Assembly (NCBI RefSeq): GCF_002091755.1 | Contig: NZ_BDAI01000008.1 | Span: forward strand, 124,001 to 188,000 | DNA from: Pseudomonas nitroreducens NBRC 12694 | Lineage (GTDB): Bacteria; Pseudomonadota; Gammaproteobacteria; Pseudomonadales; Pseudomonadaceae | Direction: 5' to 3' | Length of the DNA: 64,000 nucleotides | In this document: positions 22,811 through 31,424 of the stretch, piece after piece | How positions within the stretch are numbered: position 1 is the stretch's first letter | Layout of the letters: every line of letters begins with the position of its first letter | Notes under the pieces: generated by a model | What the model was told of the DNA's origin: nothing | The model's input: the letters and a program-made list of their open reading frames with translations, nothing else | Databases searched by the model: none | Position numbers and translations under genes: made by a program

Positions 22811-25216
22811 ATGTCACAGATCCTGCCAAGCCCCGAGGAGCTTGCCGCCCATGCGGCAGCCGAGCCGGAATATGCCCGCTGGCTGCAAGGCCGTGGTCCG
22901 CTTCAGCATAGCGTGCAGACCCAGGCGGCGGTCTTTCGTGTGGCTCATCAATTGGTCCAGTACGGCCGGCAGCCGGATCTGGCCAGCGTCTACCGGCTGT
23001 TCGGCGCGCTGGATCGCCTGACCTGCGCCGGCCTCTGGCTGGTGGCGCACATGACCTACGCCAGGCGTGTCCGCCTCGATGGCGCACCCTTGCAGCCCGA
23101 AGATTTCAAGGCTCAGCCCGAAGGACATACCGGCGGCGCGCTGAACATGGTGCCAGCCTATGCGGGCTACCTCGCCCTGAATGCCCTGAGCGGCAGGACA
23201 CGCGGCTGGCTGATGGGGCAAGGGCACTGCGTGGCAGCGATCGACGCGCTCAACGTGCTCACCGGCAACCTGCATCCGGAACAGGCCGCAGCCTACGGGA
23301 ATGGCGAAGCTGGTCTGGATCGGCTGGTGCAGGACTTCTACAGCTATGCGCAGACGCCGGAAGGCAAGGTTGCCGCTCCTTTGGGCAGCCACGTCAATCC
23401 GCACACCGCCGGCGGGGTTGCCGAAGGTGGATACCTCGGCTTCGCCGAGTTGATGTATGCGCACATGCCGCTGCCGGGCGAGACCCTGGTGGCCTTCCTC
23501 TCCGACGGCGCTGCCGAGGAGCAGCGCGGTAGCGACTGGATTCCCCGCTGGTGGCGCGCCGAGGACTGTGGCACGGCCTTGCCGGTGATGATCGCCAATG
23601 GCCGGCGTATCGAGCAGCGCACCGACCTGGGCACCCACGAAGGGCTGGAAGGCTTCAAGCTTCATCTGCGCCGCTGCGGATTCGATCCGATCAGCTTCGA
23701 TGGCCGCGACCCGGCAGCTTTCGTCTGTGCCCTGTGGGAAATGGAAGAGCGGCTGCAGCACCGCGTCGATGAGAAGGAGCGCGGCATCCTTCGCTACCCT
23801 TTACCGATTCCTTACGGCATCGCCGAAACGACCAAGGGCTATGGGTTCTATGGCGCTGGCAGCAATGCCGCGCACAACCTGCCGCTACCGGGCAATCCCA
23901 GCGAGGATGCCGAGGCGCGCGACCTGTTCAACCAGCATGCGGCGCCGCTCTGGGTCGAGCCCGATGAACTTGCCGAGGCTTGTCAGCTCTTCATCGCTTC
24001 ACGCAGCGGCCGAGTACTGGAACGGGATAACCCAATCGCCGTGCGTCGGCCCATCGAACCTTCGATTCCCCCGCTGCATTACCGCAGTGACGAATGTTCC
24101 CCCATGGCCGCTCTGGATCGCTTCTACGTCGACCTGTGCGGCGCCAACCCGGACCTGCGCGCCCGTGTCGGCAATCCGGACGAACTGGCGAGCAACCGCC
24201 TGGGCGGCGTGCTCAAGGCGCTGCGGCACCGGGTGAGCGATCCGGAGAGCGACCTGGAAGCCGTGGATGGCCGGATTATCACCGCGCTTAACGAAGAGGC
24301 AGTGGTTTCCGCCTGCCTGGCCAACCAGGGCGGGCTGAACCTGGTGGCCAGCTATGAAGCCTTCTGCGTGAAGATGCTCGGTGCGGTGCGCCAGACGCTG
24401 ATCTTCGCCCGCCAGCAGAAGGAAGCAGGGCGTCCGGCAGGCTGGCTCGGCTGGCCGCTGGTGGCGACCTCGCATACCTGGGAGAACGGTAAAAACCAGC
24501 AATCGCACCAGGACACCACCTTCTGCGAGGCGCTGCTGGGCGAGATGAACGACATGGTGCGGGTAGTTTTCCCGGCCGACCACAACAGCCTGTTGGCGCT
24601 GTTGCCGGACATCTATCGCAGCCGCGGGCAGTTGGCCTGCATCGTGGCCCCCAAGCGCGAGCGGCCATCGGTATTTACCCAGGCTCAGGCCGAGCAGCTG
24701 GCGCGAGATGGCGCAATCCTGCTGGACGAGCATCCCGGCGCCGAACCGCTGCTGCTGATCGCCAACGGCAGTTACCAGTTGGCCGAGATGCGCCGTGCTG
24801 CCTTGCGGCTGGAGGAGGCTGGCTATCCTTATCGATTGGTTTATCTGCAGGAGCCGGGGCGCTTCCGCGCGCCGCGCGACAATTGGGAGCTACAAGCGCT
24901 GGCGGACGAGTCCATCGCCATGCGTCTGTTCCCCGACCACTACGAGCGGCGCGTGCTGCTCACCCACATGCGCCCGGAGGTGGCGCGTGGACACCTCTGG
25001 CCGATCCTGCCCGATGCGCTGAAGACGGCGGTCCTGGGGTACCGTAACCAGGGTGGAACGCTGGACGAGGCGGGCATGCTGTTCGCCAACCGTTGCAGCT
25101 GGGCCCATGTACTGGCGGCCTGTGCACGACTGCTGGACATCCCCCGCAGCGCCTTGCTCGCACCGGACGAGGCGGCAGCGGTGGCCGCCAAGGAAAACCC
25201 CGCCATCCTGCGTTGA
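22811..25216 (+). CDS. Divergent phosphoketolase (XFP)-family ThDP enzyme
   Basis: 801 residues, the size of xylulose-5-P/fructose-6-P phosphoketolases, starting MSQILPSPEEL after AAGGGAGAG. Family features retained: G105-H-T-G-G, G136-Q-G-H, SHVNPHTAGGVAEGG (193-207), DELASNRLGG, SYEAFCVKMLG, SHTWENGKNQQSHQD and PADHNSLLALLP. Several differ from classical phosphoketolases as I recall them: GHWGTTPG is GHTGG, GPGHGGP is GQGHCVA, and the ThDP/Mg motif GDGEAETG is SDGAAEEQ (231-238). Homology is certain, but the reaction may not be phosphoketolase; transketolase- or epimerase-like chemistry is possible. Confidence 0.85.
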   Translation: MSQILPSPEELAAHAAAEPEYARWLQGRGPLQHSVQTQAAVFRVAHQLVQYGRQPDLASVYRLFGALDRLTCAGLWLVAHMTYARRVRLDGAPLQPEDFKAQPEGHTGGALNMVPAYAGYLALNALSGRTRGWLMGQGHCVAAIDALNVLTGNLHPEQAAAYGNGEAGLDRLVQDFYSYAQTPEGKVAAPLGSHVNPHTAGGVAEGGYLGFAELMYAHMPLPGETLVAFLSDGAAEEQRGSDWIPRWWRAEDCGTALPVMIANGRRIEQRTDLGTHEGLEGFKLHLRRCGFDPISFDGRDPAAFVCALWEMEERLQHRVDEKERGILRYPLPIPYGIAETTKGYGFYGAGSNAAHNLPLPGNPSEDAEARDLFNQHAAPLWVEPDELAEACQLFIASRSGRVLERDNPIAVRRPIEPSIPPLHYRSDECSPMAALDRFYVDLCGANPDLRARVGNPDELASNRLGGVLKALRHRVSDPESDLEAVDGRIITALNEEAVVSACLANQGGLNLVASYEAFCVKMLGAVRQTLIFARQQKEAGRPAGWLGWPLVATSHTWENGKNQQSHQDTTFCEALLGEMNDMVRVVFPADHNSLLALLPDIYRSRGQLACIVAPKRERPSVFTQAQAEQLARDGAILLDEHPGAEPLLLIANGSYQLAEMRRAALRLEEAGYPYRLVYLQEPGRFRAPRDNWELQALADESIAMRLFPDHYERRVLLTHMRPEVARGHLWPILPDALKTAVLGYRNQGGTLDEAGMLFANRCSWAHVLAACARLLDIPRSALLAPDEAAAVAAKENPAILR

Positions 25217-25225
25217 TCGGCGCTG

Positions 25226-25251
25226 GCGCAACCGCCATCCGGCGGTTGCGC
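25226..25251. terminator. Hairpin between convergent genes
   Basis: Perfect 11-bp stem GCGCAACCGCC / GGCGGTTGCGC with loop ATCC, right after the phosphoketolase-like stop. No T-run is present, so termination strength is uncertain. Confidence 0.55.
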
Positions 25252-25256
25252 GGAGT

Positions 25257-25472
25257 TCAGCGCTTGAGTGGCTTGATCAGGCCGTCGAGGCCGTCGATCT
25301 TCAGTTCCAAGGTCAGTTGCATCAATCGGCCCAGTTCGCCGGCCGGGAACTGGCCCTTCTTGTGGAACCACAGCAGGTACTCGTCCGGCAGGTCCACCAG
25401 CATGCGGCCCTGATACTTGCCGAAGGGCATTGGCGTGCGCGCGATCTTCAGCAACATTTCCTTGTCGAGCAT
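25257..25472 (-). CDS. DUF3820 family small protein
   Basis: 71-residue protein with the DUF3820 pattern TPMPFGKYQGRMLVDLPDEYLLWF. Some family members are fused to or resemble exonuclease-associated domains, but no function is established. It lies 9 bases downstream of the secreted PA3611-like gene on the same strand and is probably cotranscribed with it. Short, charged and without membrane segments. Confidence 0.85.
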   Translation of the reverse strand: MLDKEMLLKIARTPMPFGKYQGRMLVDLPDEYLLWFHKKGQFPAGELGRLMQLTLELKIDGLDGLIKPLKR

Positions 25473-25481
25473 GCAGGCGGT

Positions 25482-25889
25482 TTACTTCTTCAGCTTGATC
25501 TTGCAGCTGCCGGCGTCGAAACGCTCGGTGGCGACCGGGGCGTTGGTCTTGTACTCGGTGAAGCTGTAGGTGAGGATCGCGCCCTCGGCCAGCAGTTGGC
25601 GGTAGGCGGTATTACTGCAGACGCTGTCGCCCAGCTGGCTGCGCACGCTGTCCGGGTTTTCGCGCATGCGCTCGGCATGGCTGGCGCGCACGCTCAGGTG
25701 GTTGATCAGTTGCGGGCCCTCGACGGTGTAGCCCTGGTCGAGGATGTCCTCGTTGATCGCGCGTGGGGTGCCTTCGCTGCTTTCCTTGGCGACCTTTTCC
25801 AGGGTCTGGGTCAGTTCGAAGTCCTTCTTCGAGGCGGCATGCGCGACGGGAAGAACGAGGCAGAGGGCGAGGGCGGTGAGGCGCAGCAT
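25482..25889 (-). CDS. Small secreted protein, PA3611-like
   Basis: 135 residues with a Sec signal peptide (MLRLTALALCLVLPVAHA, cleavage probably after AHA near residue 18). The upstream in-frame ATG at 25895 directly abuts the AGGAG ribosome site, whereas the ATG at 25889 has a 6-base spacer, so 25889 is chosen. The mature part is hydrophilic with two Cys (VCSNTAYRQ and GSCKIKL) that may form a disulfide. In P. aeruginosa the gene here (PA3611, from memory) encodes a secreted protein linked to host interaction; its biochemistry is unknown. Confidence 0.82.
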   Translation of the reverse strand: MLRLTALALCLVLPVAHAASKKDFELTQTLEKVAKESSEGTPRAINEDILDQGYTVEGPQLINHLSVRASHAERMRENPDSVRSQLGDSVCSNTAYRQLLAEGAILTYSFTEYKTNAPVATERFDAGSCKIKLKK

Positions 25890-26192
25890 GGGCATCTCCT
25901 GACAATGGTGCCGATTCGACCGTGGCGAGCCTTCCGGGTTCGCTGGTCATTACAGCCGCCTATTGTCCCCGAAAACGACCTCCCTGCCGAGATTCGATTG
26001 CCGCAGCCCGCTGTCCGGCACGTCAGGCGGCCAACTTCGTCGAGGGATGACGCGAAGCCGGTCGCGACTTTCATCGCCACTCGGCCGTGTACAGGGAGGC
26101 AGGTTGCAGCTCTGGTACAATCGGCGGTCCGCAACCGTCGCCCCGTTCGAGCCTTCGATGTACCGTCCGATCTTCCGCACCCCGGTGGCCCG
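25890..26192. other. Divergent intergenic region, no gene seen
   Basis: About 300 bases between the PA3611-like gene and the DTW gene. The only signal I can point to is an extended -10 (TGG-TACAAT, 26113-26121) pointing at the DTW gene, giving a ~65-base leader. No convincing small ORF or RNA gene was recognised; the long open frame through here is a GC artefact. Confidence 0.5.
26113..26121 (+). promoter_or_regulatory. Extended -10 element for the DTW gene
   Basis: TG-N-TACAAT at 26113-26121 without a good -35. Initiation would be near 26128, 65 bases before the ATG at 26193. Confidence 0.4.
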
Positions 26193-26909
26193 ATGAGTCA
26201 CGCTGTCGCCCGCCTGCGTGATCAGCGCCTGGCCCGCTGCCTCAAGCCCTTCGTGGCCCGTGGCTCGCGCTCGCCACGCTGTCCCGGTTGCCGCCTGCGG
26301 CCGAACTACTGCATGTGCGGCCTGCGCCCGCAGGTCGAGTCCAACGCGGCGATGTGCCTGGTGATGTTCGACACCGAGCCGCTCAAACCGAGCAATACCG
26401 GCTGGCTGATCGCCGAGACGGTGCCCGACACCTGGGCGTTCGGCTGGTCGCGTATCGAGGTCGATCCGGCGCTGCTGGCGCTGCTCGACGATCCGCAGTG
26501 GCAGCCGTATGTGGTATTCCCCGGCGAGTTCGTCCAGCCCGAGCGCGTAGTGACCACGGTGGAGCCGCAGGCCGGCAAGCGCCCGCTGTTCATCCTGCTC
26601 GACGCCACCTGGAATGAGGCGCGCAAGATGTTCCGCAAGAGCCCCTACCTGGACCGTTTCCCCGTGCTGAGCATCACCCCCGATGCCCTGTCACGCTATC
26701 GCCTGCGCCGCTCCAAGTTCGACGAGCACCTGTGCACCGCCGAAGTTGCTGCGCTTTGCCTCGGGCTGGCCGGTGACCGCCGCGCCGGCGATGCGCTGGA
26801 CGCTTATCTGGATGTGTTCAGCGAGCGTTACCTGGGCTCCAAGCGCCAGCAGCCGCTGGACGAGCAGAGCCCGGCGCACCAGGCGTTGAGACCGTTTACC
26901 GAGCGCTAG
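26193..26909 (+). CDS. DTW-domain protein, tRNA-uridine aminocarboxypropyltransferase
   Basis: 238 residues from the ATG at 26193. Four Cys in C30-P-G-C33 and C40-M-C42 form the N-terminal zinc site of the family, and the signature D137-A-T-W140 with NEARKMFRKS follows, then the C-terminal helical part. DTW proteins such as E. coli TapT make acp3U in tRNA from SAM. The frame is open upstream to 25053 but only this part is conserved. It is a single gene flanked by unrelated neighbours. Confidence 0.9.
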   Translation: MSHAVARLRDQRLARCLKPFVARGSRSPRCPGCRLRPNYCMCGLRPQVESNAAMCLVMFDTEPLKPSNTGWLIAETVPDTWAFGWSRIEVDPALLALLDDPQWQPYVVFPGEFVQPERVVTTVEPQAGKRPLFILLDATWNEARKMFRKSPYLDRFPVLSITPDALSRYRLRRSKFDEHLCTAEVAALCLGLAGDRRAGDALDAYLDVFSERYLGSKRQQPLDEQSPAHQALRPFTER

Positions 26910-26998
26910 ATCGGCTCTTCATCGCATGAATGTGATTTTCAGGGTGGGCGCCGAGGTGTGCGGTTCGCGAACAGTCTCGCTCCGTTATGCAGTAGAGA

Positions 26999-27883
26999 TC
27001 AGACCGCCTTCACCTCGGCTTTCTTCGGCCAAAGCTGTGCCACCAGCATGCCGGCCAGCATCAGCGCGCAGCCGAAGTAACCGCGCACATGCAGGGTCTC
27101 GTCGAGGAACAGCGCGCCGGCGATGGCGGCGAACACCGCCTCCAGCGAGAGGATGATCGCCGCGTGGGAGGCAATGGCGTGCTTCTGTGCGATGACCTGC
27201 AGGGTGAAGCCGGTGGCGACGCCGAACAGGCCGCCATAGATTAGGGCGGGGGCGGCCTGGACGATGGCGTCCCAGTGAATCTCTTCGAACACCACGGCCA
27301 GGATCATGCTCACCACCGCGCAGGTGACGAACTGCAGGAAGGCCAGACGGATCGGGTCATAGCGGCTGGCGAACAGGCCGACGAGCAGGACGTGGCCGCC
27401 CCAGACGAAGGCACCGGTCAATTGCAGCCAGTCACCGGAGGCGACGTGAAAGCCCGGGCCGATGCTCAGCATGGCCATGCCGGTCACGGCCAGCGCGGCA
27501 CCCAGCCAGGTGCCCATGCCGGCTCGATGGCCGATCAGCAGGCCGAGCAGCGGCACGATGATGACGTACAGGCCGGTGATGAAGCCGGAATTGGTCACGC
27601 TGGTGAACATCAGGCCAACCTGCTGCAGGTTGATCCCCACGGTCAGCGCGGTGCCGATGGCCAGGCCCGCGAGGATCTGGCCCCGGTTGAACGGCTGGGC
27701 GCCACGCTTGCTCGACCAGGCCAGCAGCGGCAGCAGTGCCACGGCGCCGAGGGTGAAGCGCAGGCCGGTATAGAGGAAGGGACCGATGGCATCCATCCCG
27801 AGGCGTTGCGCGACGAAGGAGACCCCCCAGATCATCGCGGTGAACAGCATCAGGATATCGGCGCGTAGCGCATGGCTTTTCAT
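26999..27883 (-). CDS. EamA/DMT-family transporter
   Basis: 294-residue inner-membrane protein from the ATG at 27883 (MKSHALRADILMLFTAMIWG), with ten predicted membrane segments in two EamA repeats. It opens with the typical AMIWGVSFVAQRLG and has LEAVFAAIAGALFLDETL in the second repeat. The family exports amino acids, nucleobases or other metabolites; the substrate is not predictable. It is divergent from erdR with a 266-base spacer in which I see no gene. Confidence 0.88.
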   Translation of the reverse strand: MKSHALRADILMLFTAMIWGVSFVAQRLGMDAIGPFLYTGLRFTLGAVALLPLLAWSSKRGAQPFNRGQILAGLAIGTALTVGINLQQVGLMFTSVTNSGFITGLYVIIVPLLGLLIGHRAGMGTWLGAALAVTGMAMLSIGPGFHVASGDWLQLTGAFVWGGHVLLVGLFASRYDPIRLAFLQFVTCAVVSMILAVVFEEIHWDAIVQAAPALIYGGLFGVATGFTLQVIAQKHAIASHAAIILSLEAVFAAIAGALFLDETLHVRGYFGCALMLAGMLVAQLWPKKAEVKAV

Positions 27884-28149
27884 CTTGTTCTCGTAACAGG
27901 CAGGAAAAAAAGCGGAACTCTGCCGTAACACCGGGCCTTTGGAAAGGGGAGCGGCTTCTCGGCGGGTACACTGGCAGGGGCTTTGAAACCACGCTGCATG
28001 TACCGTTGGGCGATGTATTCGCGGCGGACACCGAGGGTTGTCTTTGCGTACAATGCGACAAGCAGTGCTCTATCCGTGCTCCGACCTTTCCTGCGCAAGT
28101 CTGGCTGTTATCCACGGCAGTACTTCGACGCGGCCTTCAAGGAAAATTC

Positions 28150-28800
28150 ATGGCTTCCTACGAGATCCTGATCGCTGACGATCACCCGCTGTTCCGCAGT
28201 GCCCTGCACCAGGCCCTGACCATCGGTCTTGGCCCCGAGGCGCGACTGTCGGAGGCCGCGAGTATCGCGGAGCTGGAGACGCGCCTGAACGAGAAGGCCG
28301 ACTGGGATCTGGTGCTGCTGGACCTCAACATGCCCGGCGCCTACGGCTTCTCCGGCCTGGTGCTGTTGCGCGGGCAGTACCCGCAGATCCCGGTGGTGAT
28401 GGTCTCGGCCCAGGAAGATGCCGCCGTGGTACAGCGCTCCCGTGAGTTCGGCGCCAGTGGCTTCATCCCCAAGTCCAGCGAACTGAGTGTGCTGCAGCAG
28501 GCCGTGCGGGCGGTGCTCGATGGCGACGTCTGGTGGCCGCCGCAGGTGGATGCCGTGACCGAGATGAGCGATGACGTGCGCGCCGCCAGCGCTGGCCTGG
28601 CCAGCCTGACGCCGCAGCAGTTCCGTGTGCTGACCATGGTCTGCGAAGGCCTGCTGAACAAGCAGATCGCCTTCGAGCTGAGTGTCTCCGAAGCCACGGT
28701 GAAGGCTCACGTCACCGCGATCTTCCGCAAGCTGAACGTACGCACCCGCACCCAGGCGGCGCTGTTGCTGGCGCAGATGGAGTCGGTGCCGGGGGCCTGA
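28150..28800 (+). CDS. erdR: LuxR/NarL-family response regulator, ErdR homologue
   Basis: 216 residues from the ATG at 28150, which follows a weak AAGGAAAA site. The receiver domain (residues 1-125) has acidic D10-D11 and phosphoacceptor D58 in LLDLNMPG; the C-terminal LuxR HTH (about 150-210) contains LTPQQFRVLTMVCEGLLNKQIAFELSVSEATVKAH. In P. aeruginosa the dgkA-linked regulator PA3604 is ErdR, part of the ethanol-oxidation network. No cognate kinase is adjacent. The symbol rests on similarity and the erdR-dgkA linkage. Confidence 0.85.
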   Translation: MASYEILIADDHPLFRSALHQALTIGLGPEARLSEAASIAELETRLNEKADWDLVLLDLNMPGAYGFSGLVLLRGQYPQIPVVMVSAQEDAAVVQRSREFGASGFIPKSSELSVLQQAVRAVLDGDVWWPPQVDAVTEMSDDVRAASAGLASLTPQQFRVLTMVCEGLLNKQIAFELSVSEATVKAHVTAIFRKLNVRTRTQAALLLAQMESVPGA

Positions 28801-28907
28801 GGCCACCATATTCCGGCTCAGGGGCCGTTACATTCTGTAATGGCCTTGACCCCTTTTTGACGATCGCTGGTATAGAGTGCCGCGACCTTTGCCTGTGAGA
28901 ACCACAC

Positions 28908-29279
28908 GTGTCCGCCTCCCCCTTCAAGGGCCAGACCGGCCTGAAACGCATCTTCAACGCCGCCGGCTACTCGCTGGCCGGCTTCGCCGCCGCCTTCAAG
29001 GGTGAAGCGGCCTTCCGCCAACTGGTGCTGATCAACGTCATCCTGATCCCGCTGTCGTTCTTCTGCGATGTGACCCGCGGCGAGCGCGCGCTGATGATCG
29101 CCGTGTGCCTGCTGGCGCTGATCGTCGAACTGCTCAATTCCGCCATCGAGGCGGTGGTGGACCGGGTTTCCCTGGAGCGTCATCCGCTGTCGAAGAACGC
29201 CAAGGACATGGGCAGTGCGGCCCAGTTCGTCGCGCTGACCATCATCACCGTGACCTGGGCGGGCATCCTGCTCGGCTGA
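28908..29279 (+). CDS. dgkA: Diacylglycerol kinase
   Basis: 123-residue inner-membrane enzyme with three membrane segments that phosphorylates diacylglycerol released by membrane-derived glycan synthesis. The family motif VELLNSAIEAVVDRVS carries the catalytic Glu region. The GTG start at 28908 follows GTGAGAACCACAC, a weak ribosome site. A REP doublet lies directly behind the stop. Confidence 0.95.
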   Translation: MSASPFKGQTGLKRIFNAAGYSLAGFAAAFKGEAAFRQLVLINVILIPLSFFCDVTRGERALMIAVCLLALIVELLNSAIEAVVDRVSLERHPLSKNAKDMGSAAQFVALTIITVTWAGILLG

Positions 29280-29283
29280 CGGC

Positions 29284-29378
29284 CTGTAGGAACGAGCTTG
29301 CTCGCGAACGGCCTGACACTGATGTCGCAGGTTTGAAGCGTTCGCGAGCAAGGGTTGGGCGCCCCCTCGGTCCTACAA
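29284..29378. repeat. REP doublet (REPIN-like), copy 2
   Basis: CTGTAGGAACGAGCTTGCTC (29284-29303) continuing CGCGAAC, then the inverted copy GTTCGCGAGCAAGG from 29339, which has decayed or changed at its end (GTTGGGCGCC...) before TCCTACA. The spacer resembles that of the 4543-4624 copy (both contain ACTGA-GTCGC-GG). It separates convergent dgkA and finR. Confidence 0.8.
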
Positions 29379-29389
29379 AAAAGCACACT

Positions 29390-30316
29390 TCAGGGAATCA
29401 TCGGCAGGACAATATCGTCGCTGCGCGTCACCCCGGCGGTTTCGCTGCGGCACAGTTCCAGGAACTCGCGCATGGTCGCGGTCTGGTATTTCTGCCGGTG
29501 CCAGATGAAGTAGAACTGCCGGCGCAGGTCCAGGTCCGGGGTTTCCACCGGGACCAGGCTACCGCGGCGGAAGGCGTCGCGCAGGGCCAGGCGCGAGATG
29601 CAGCCGATGCCCAGCCCTGACTCCACCGCACGCTTGATCGCCTCGGTGTGTTCCAGCTCAAGCCGCACGTTCAGCGGCTCCACGTGGTGTCGCATGGCCT
29701 GGTCGAAGGTCAGCCGCGTGCCGGAACCCTGTTCCCGCAGGATCCAGGCTTCTTCCGTCAGCCGCTCCAGGCTCGCGTGGCCTTCGCGGGCGAGTGGGTG
29801 CTGCGGTGCGCAGAACACCACCAGTTCGTCCTCCATCCACGGCTGCACCTCGATGTCCGGGTGCTGGCAGTCGCCTTCGATCAGCCCGAGGTCGAGTTCG
29901 TAGTGCGCCACGCGCTGCACCACGTGGGCGGTGTTGTGCACGTGCAGGCGCACCCGGCAGTCGGGCTGGCGCTGCATGAAGGTGCCGATCAGCAGGGTCG
30001 CCAAGTAGTTGCCGATGGTCAGGGTGGCGCCCAGGTCCAGCGAGCCGAAGGCGCTCTTGCCGTTGAGCATGTTTTCGATCTCGCTGCCGCGGTCCAGCAG
30101 GGCCACTGCCTGGGGTAGCAACTGGCGGCCGAGGGCGTTGAGGGTCAGGCGTTTGCCGGAGCGATCGAACAACTTGCAGTCGAACTGCCGCTCCAACTCG
30201 CCCAGGGCGGTGCTGGTCGCCGACTGCGACATGGACAGCCCTGCAGCGGCGCGGGAGACGCTTTCCTGCTGGGCGACGGCGACGAAGACTTCGAGCTGGC
30301 GCAGGGTGAATTTCAT
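29390..30316 (-). CDS. finR: LysR-family regulator FinR homologue
   Basis: 308-residue LysR regulator from the ATG at 30316 (MKFTLRQLEVFVAVAQQ). HTH at about 18-37 (VSRAAAGLSMSQSATSTALGELE), then the inducer-binding domain. It is divergent from fpr. In P. putida and P. aeruginosa FinR activates fpr under superoxide stress, so the same pairing is expected. The upstream frame extension into the intergenic region is not conserved. Confidence 0.9.
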   Translation of the reverse strand: MKFTLRQLEVFVAVAQQESVSRAAAGLSMSQSATSTALGELERQFDCKLFDRSGKRLTLNALGRQLLPQAVALLDRGSEIENMLNGKSAFGSLDLGATLTIGNYLATLLIGTFMQRQPDCRVRLHVHNTAHVVQRVAHYELDLGLIEGDCQHPDIEVQPWMEDELVVFCAPQHPLAREGHASLERLTEEAWILREQGSGTRLTFDQAMRHHVEPLNVRLELEHTEAIKRAVESGLGIGCISRLALRDAFRRGSLVPVETPDLDLRRQFYFIWHRQKYQTATMREFLELCRSETAGVTRSDDIVLPMIP

Positions 30317-30427
30317 GGGCGATGGCTCCGAAAAGGCTGCGCGACATTTCGTCGCCCCGGTGCCGGAATGCCCGGAAGGTATCCTTTTGCGGCGACATGA
30401 TGCGGCCTTATCTGCGTTTTGGATTAG

Positions 30428-30475
30428 CAATATCCAGATAATTTATTTTGCGGATATTGTCGCCGCCTATAAAAT
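30428..30475. promoter_or_regulatory. finR-fpr control region: inverted repeat and fpr -10
   Basis: Inverted repeat CAATATCC (30428-30435) / GGATATTG (30452-30459) with a 16-base AT-rich centre, followed by a TATAAA -10 (30468-30473). The dyad covers the -35 zone of the inferred fpr promoter, where a LysR activator would bind. Confidence 0.6.
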
Positions 30476-30539
30476 GTCGCGCAATTGCGCTACGTCCGGG
30501 ATCTGCTGGGGTGCGCCACGTTTCTCCTAGGAGTCCTTG

Positions 30540-31316
30540 ATGAGCAACCTGTACACCGAGCGCGTTCTCAGCGTGCACCACTGGAACGACACCCTCTTCA
30601 GCTTCAAGACCACCCGTAACCCGGGTCTGCGCTTCAAGACCGGCCAGTTCGTGATGATCGGCCTGGAAGTCAACGGTCGTCCGCTGATGCGCGCGTACAG
30701 CATCGCCAGCCCGAACTACGAAGAGCACCTGGAGTTCTTCAGCATCAAGGTCCCGGACGGTCCGCTGACTTCGCGTCTGCAGCACCTGAAGGAAGGCGAC
30801 GAACTGATGGTCAGCCGCAAGCCCACCGGCACCCTGGTGCTGGACGACCTCAAGCCCGGCAAGCACCTGTACCTGCTGAGCACCGGCACCGGCATGGCGC
30901 CGTTCCTTTCGGTGATCCAGGACCCGGAAGTCTACGAGCGCTTCGAGAAGGTCATCCTGGTCCACGGCGTGCGCTGGGTCAGCGAGCTCGCTTACGCGGA
31001 CTTCATCACCAAGGTCCTGCCGGAGCACGAGTACTTCGGCGACATGGTGAAAGAGAAGCTGATCTATTGCCCGCTGGTCACCCGTGAAGAGTTCCACAGC
31101 ATGGGCCGCCAGACCGACCTGATGCGCAGTGGCAAGCTGTTCGCCGACATCGGCCTGCCGCCGATGAACCCGCAGGACGACCGCGCCATGATCTGCGGCA
31201 GCCCGAGCATGCTCGACGAGACCAGCGAAGTGCTGAACAGCTTCGGCCTGCAGATCTCCCCACGCATGGGCGAGCCCGGCGACTACCTGATCGAGCGCGC
31301 CTTCGTCGAGAAGTAA
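30540..31316 (+). CDS. fpr: Ferredoxin/flavodoxin-NADP+ reductase
   Basis: 258-residue FAD enzyme that moves electrons between NADPH and ferredoxin or flavodoxin, supplying reducing power for Fe-S and heme metabolism (including BfrB iron release in P. aeruginosa). The FAD motif RAYSIASP and NADP motif STGTGMAPF are present, and the C-terminus is YLIERAFVEK. The ATG at 30540 follows AGGAG. Ends at an intrinsic terminator. Confidence 0.97.
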   Translation: MSNLYTERVLSVHHWNDTLFSFKTTRNPGLRFKTGQFVMIGLEVNGRPLMRAYSIASPNYEEHLEFFSIKVPDGPLTSRLQHLKEGDELMVSRKPTGTLVLDDLKPGKHLYLLSTGTGMAPFLSVIQDPEVYERFEKVILVHGVRWVSELAYADFITKVLPEHEYFGDMVKEKLIYCPLVTREEFHSMGRQTDLMRSGKLFADIGLPPMNPQDDRAMICGSPSMLDETSEVLNSFGLQISPRMGEPGDYLIERAFVEK

Positions 31317-31342
31317 GCAGCGTCCGACGGTTCAGTCGAAAG

Positions 31343-31379
31343 AACGCCGCGATTCCTTTGGGAGCGCGGCGTTTTTTTA
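31343..31379 (+). terminator. fpr terminator
   Basis: Stem AACGCCGCG / CGCGGCGTT with a 13-base loop running into seven Ts in total (31372-31378). Confidence 0.9.
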
Positions 31380-31424
31380 TGCCTGAATTTCTGCCCCAGA
31401 CAGCAGCTCGTTCCTACAGGTGCC

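Noticed and set aside
22686..23087. 134-codon N-terminal extension of the beta-CASP protein
   Set aside because: Overlaps the start of the divergent phosphoketolase-like gene; homologues start MALLTFIGA with a good ribosome site.
25053..26192. 380-codon N-terminal extension of the DTW protein
   Set aside because: Antisense to the DUF3820 and PA3611-like genes; the conserved protein begins at 26193.
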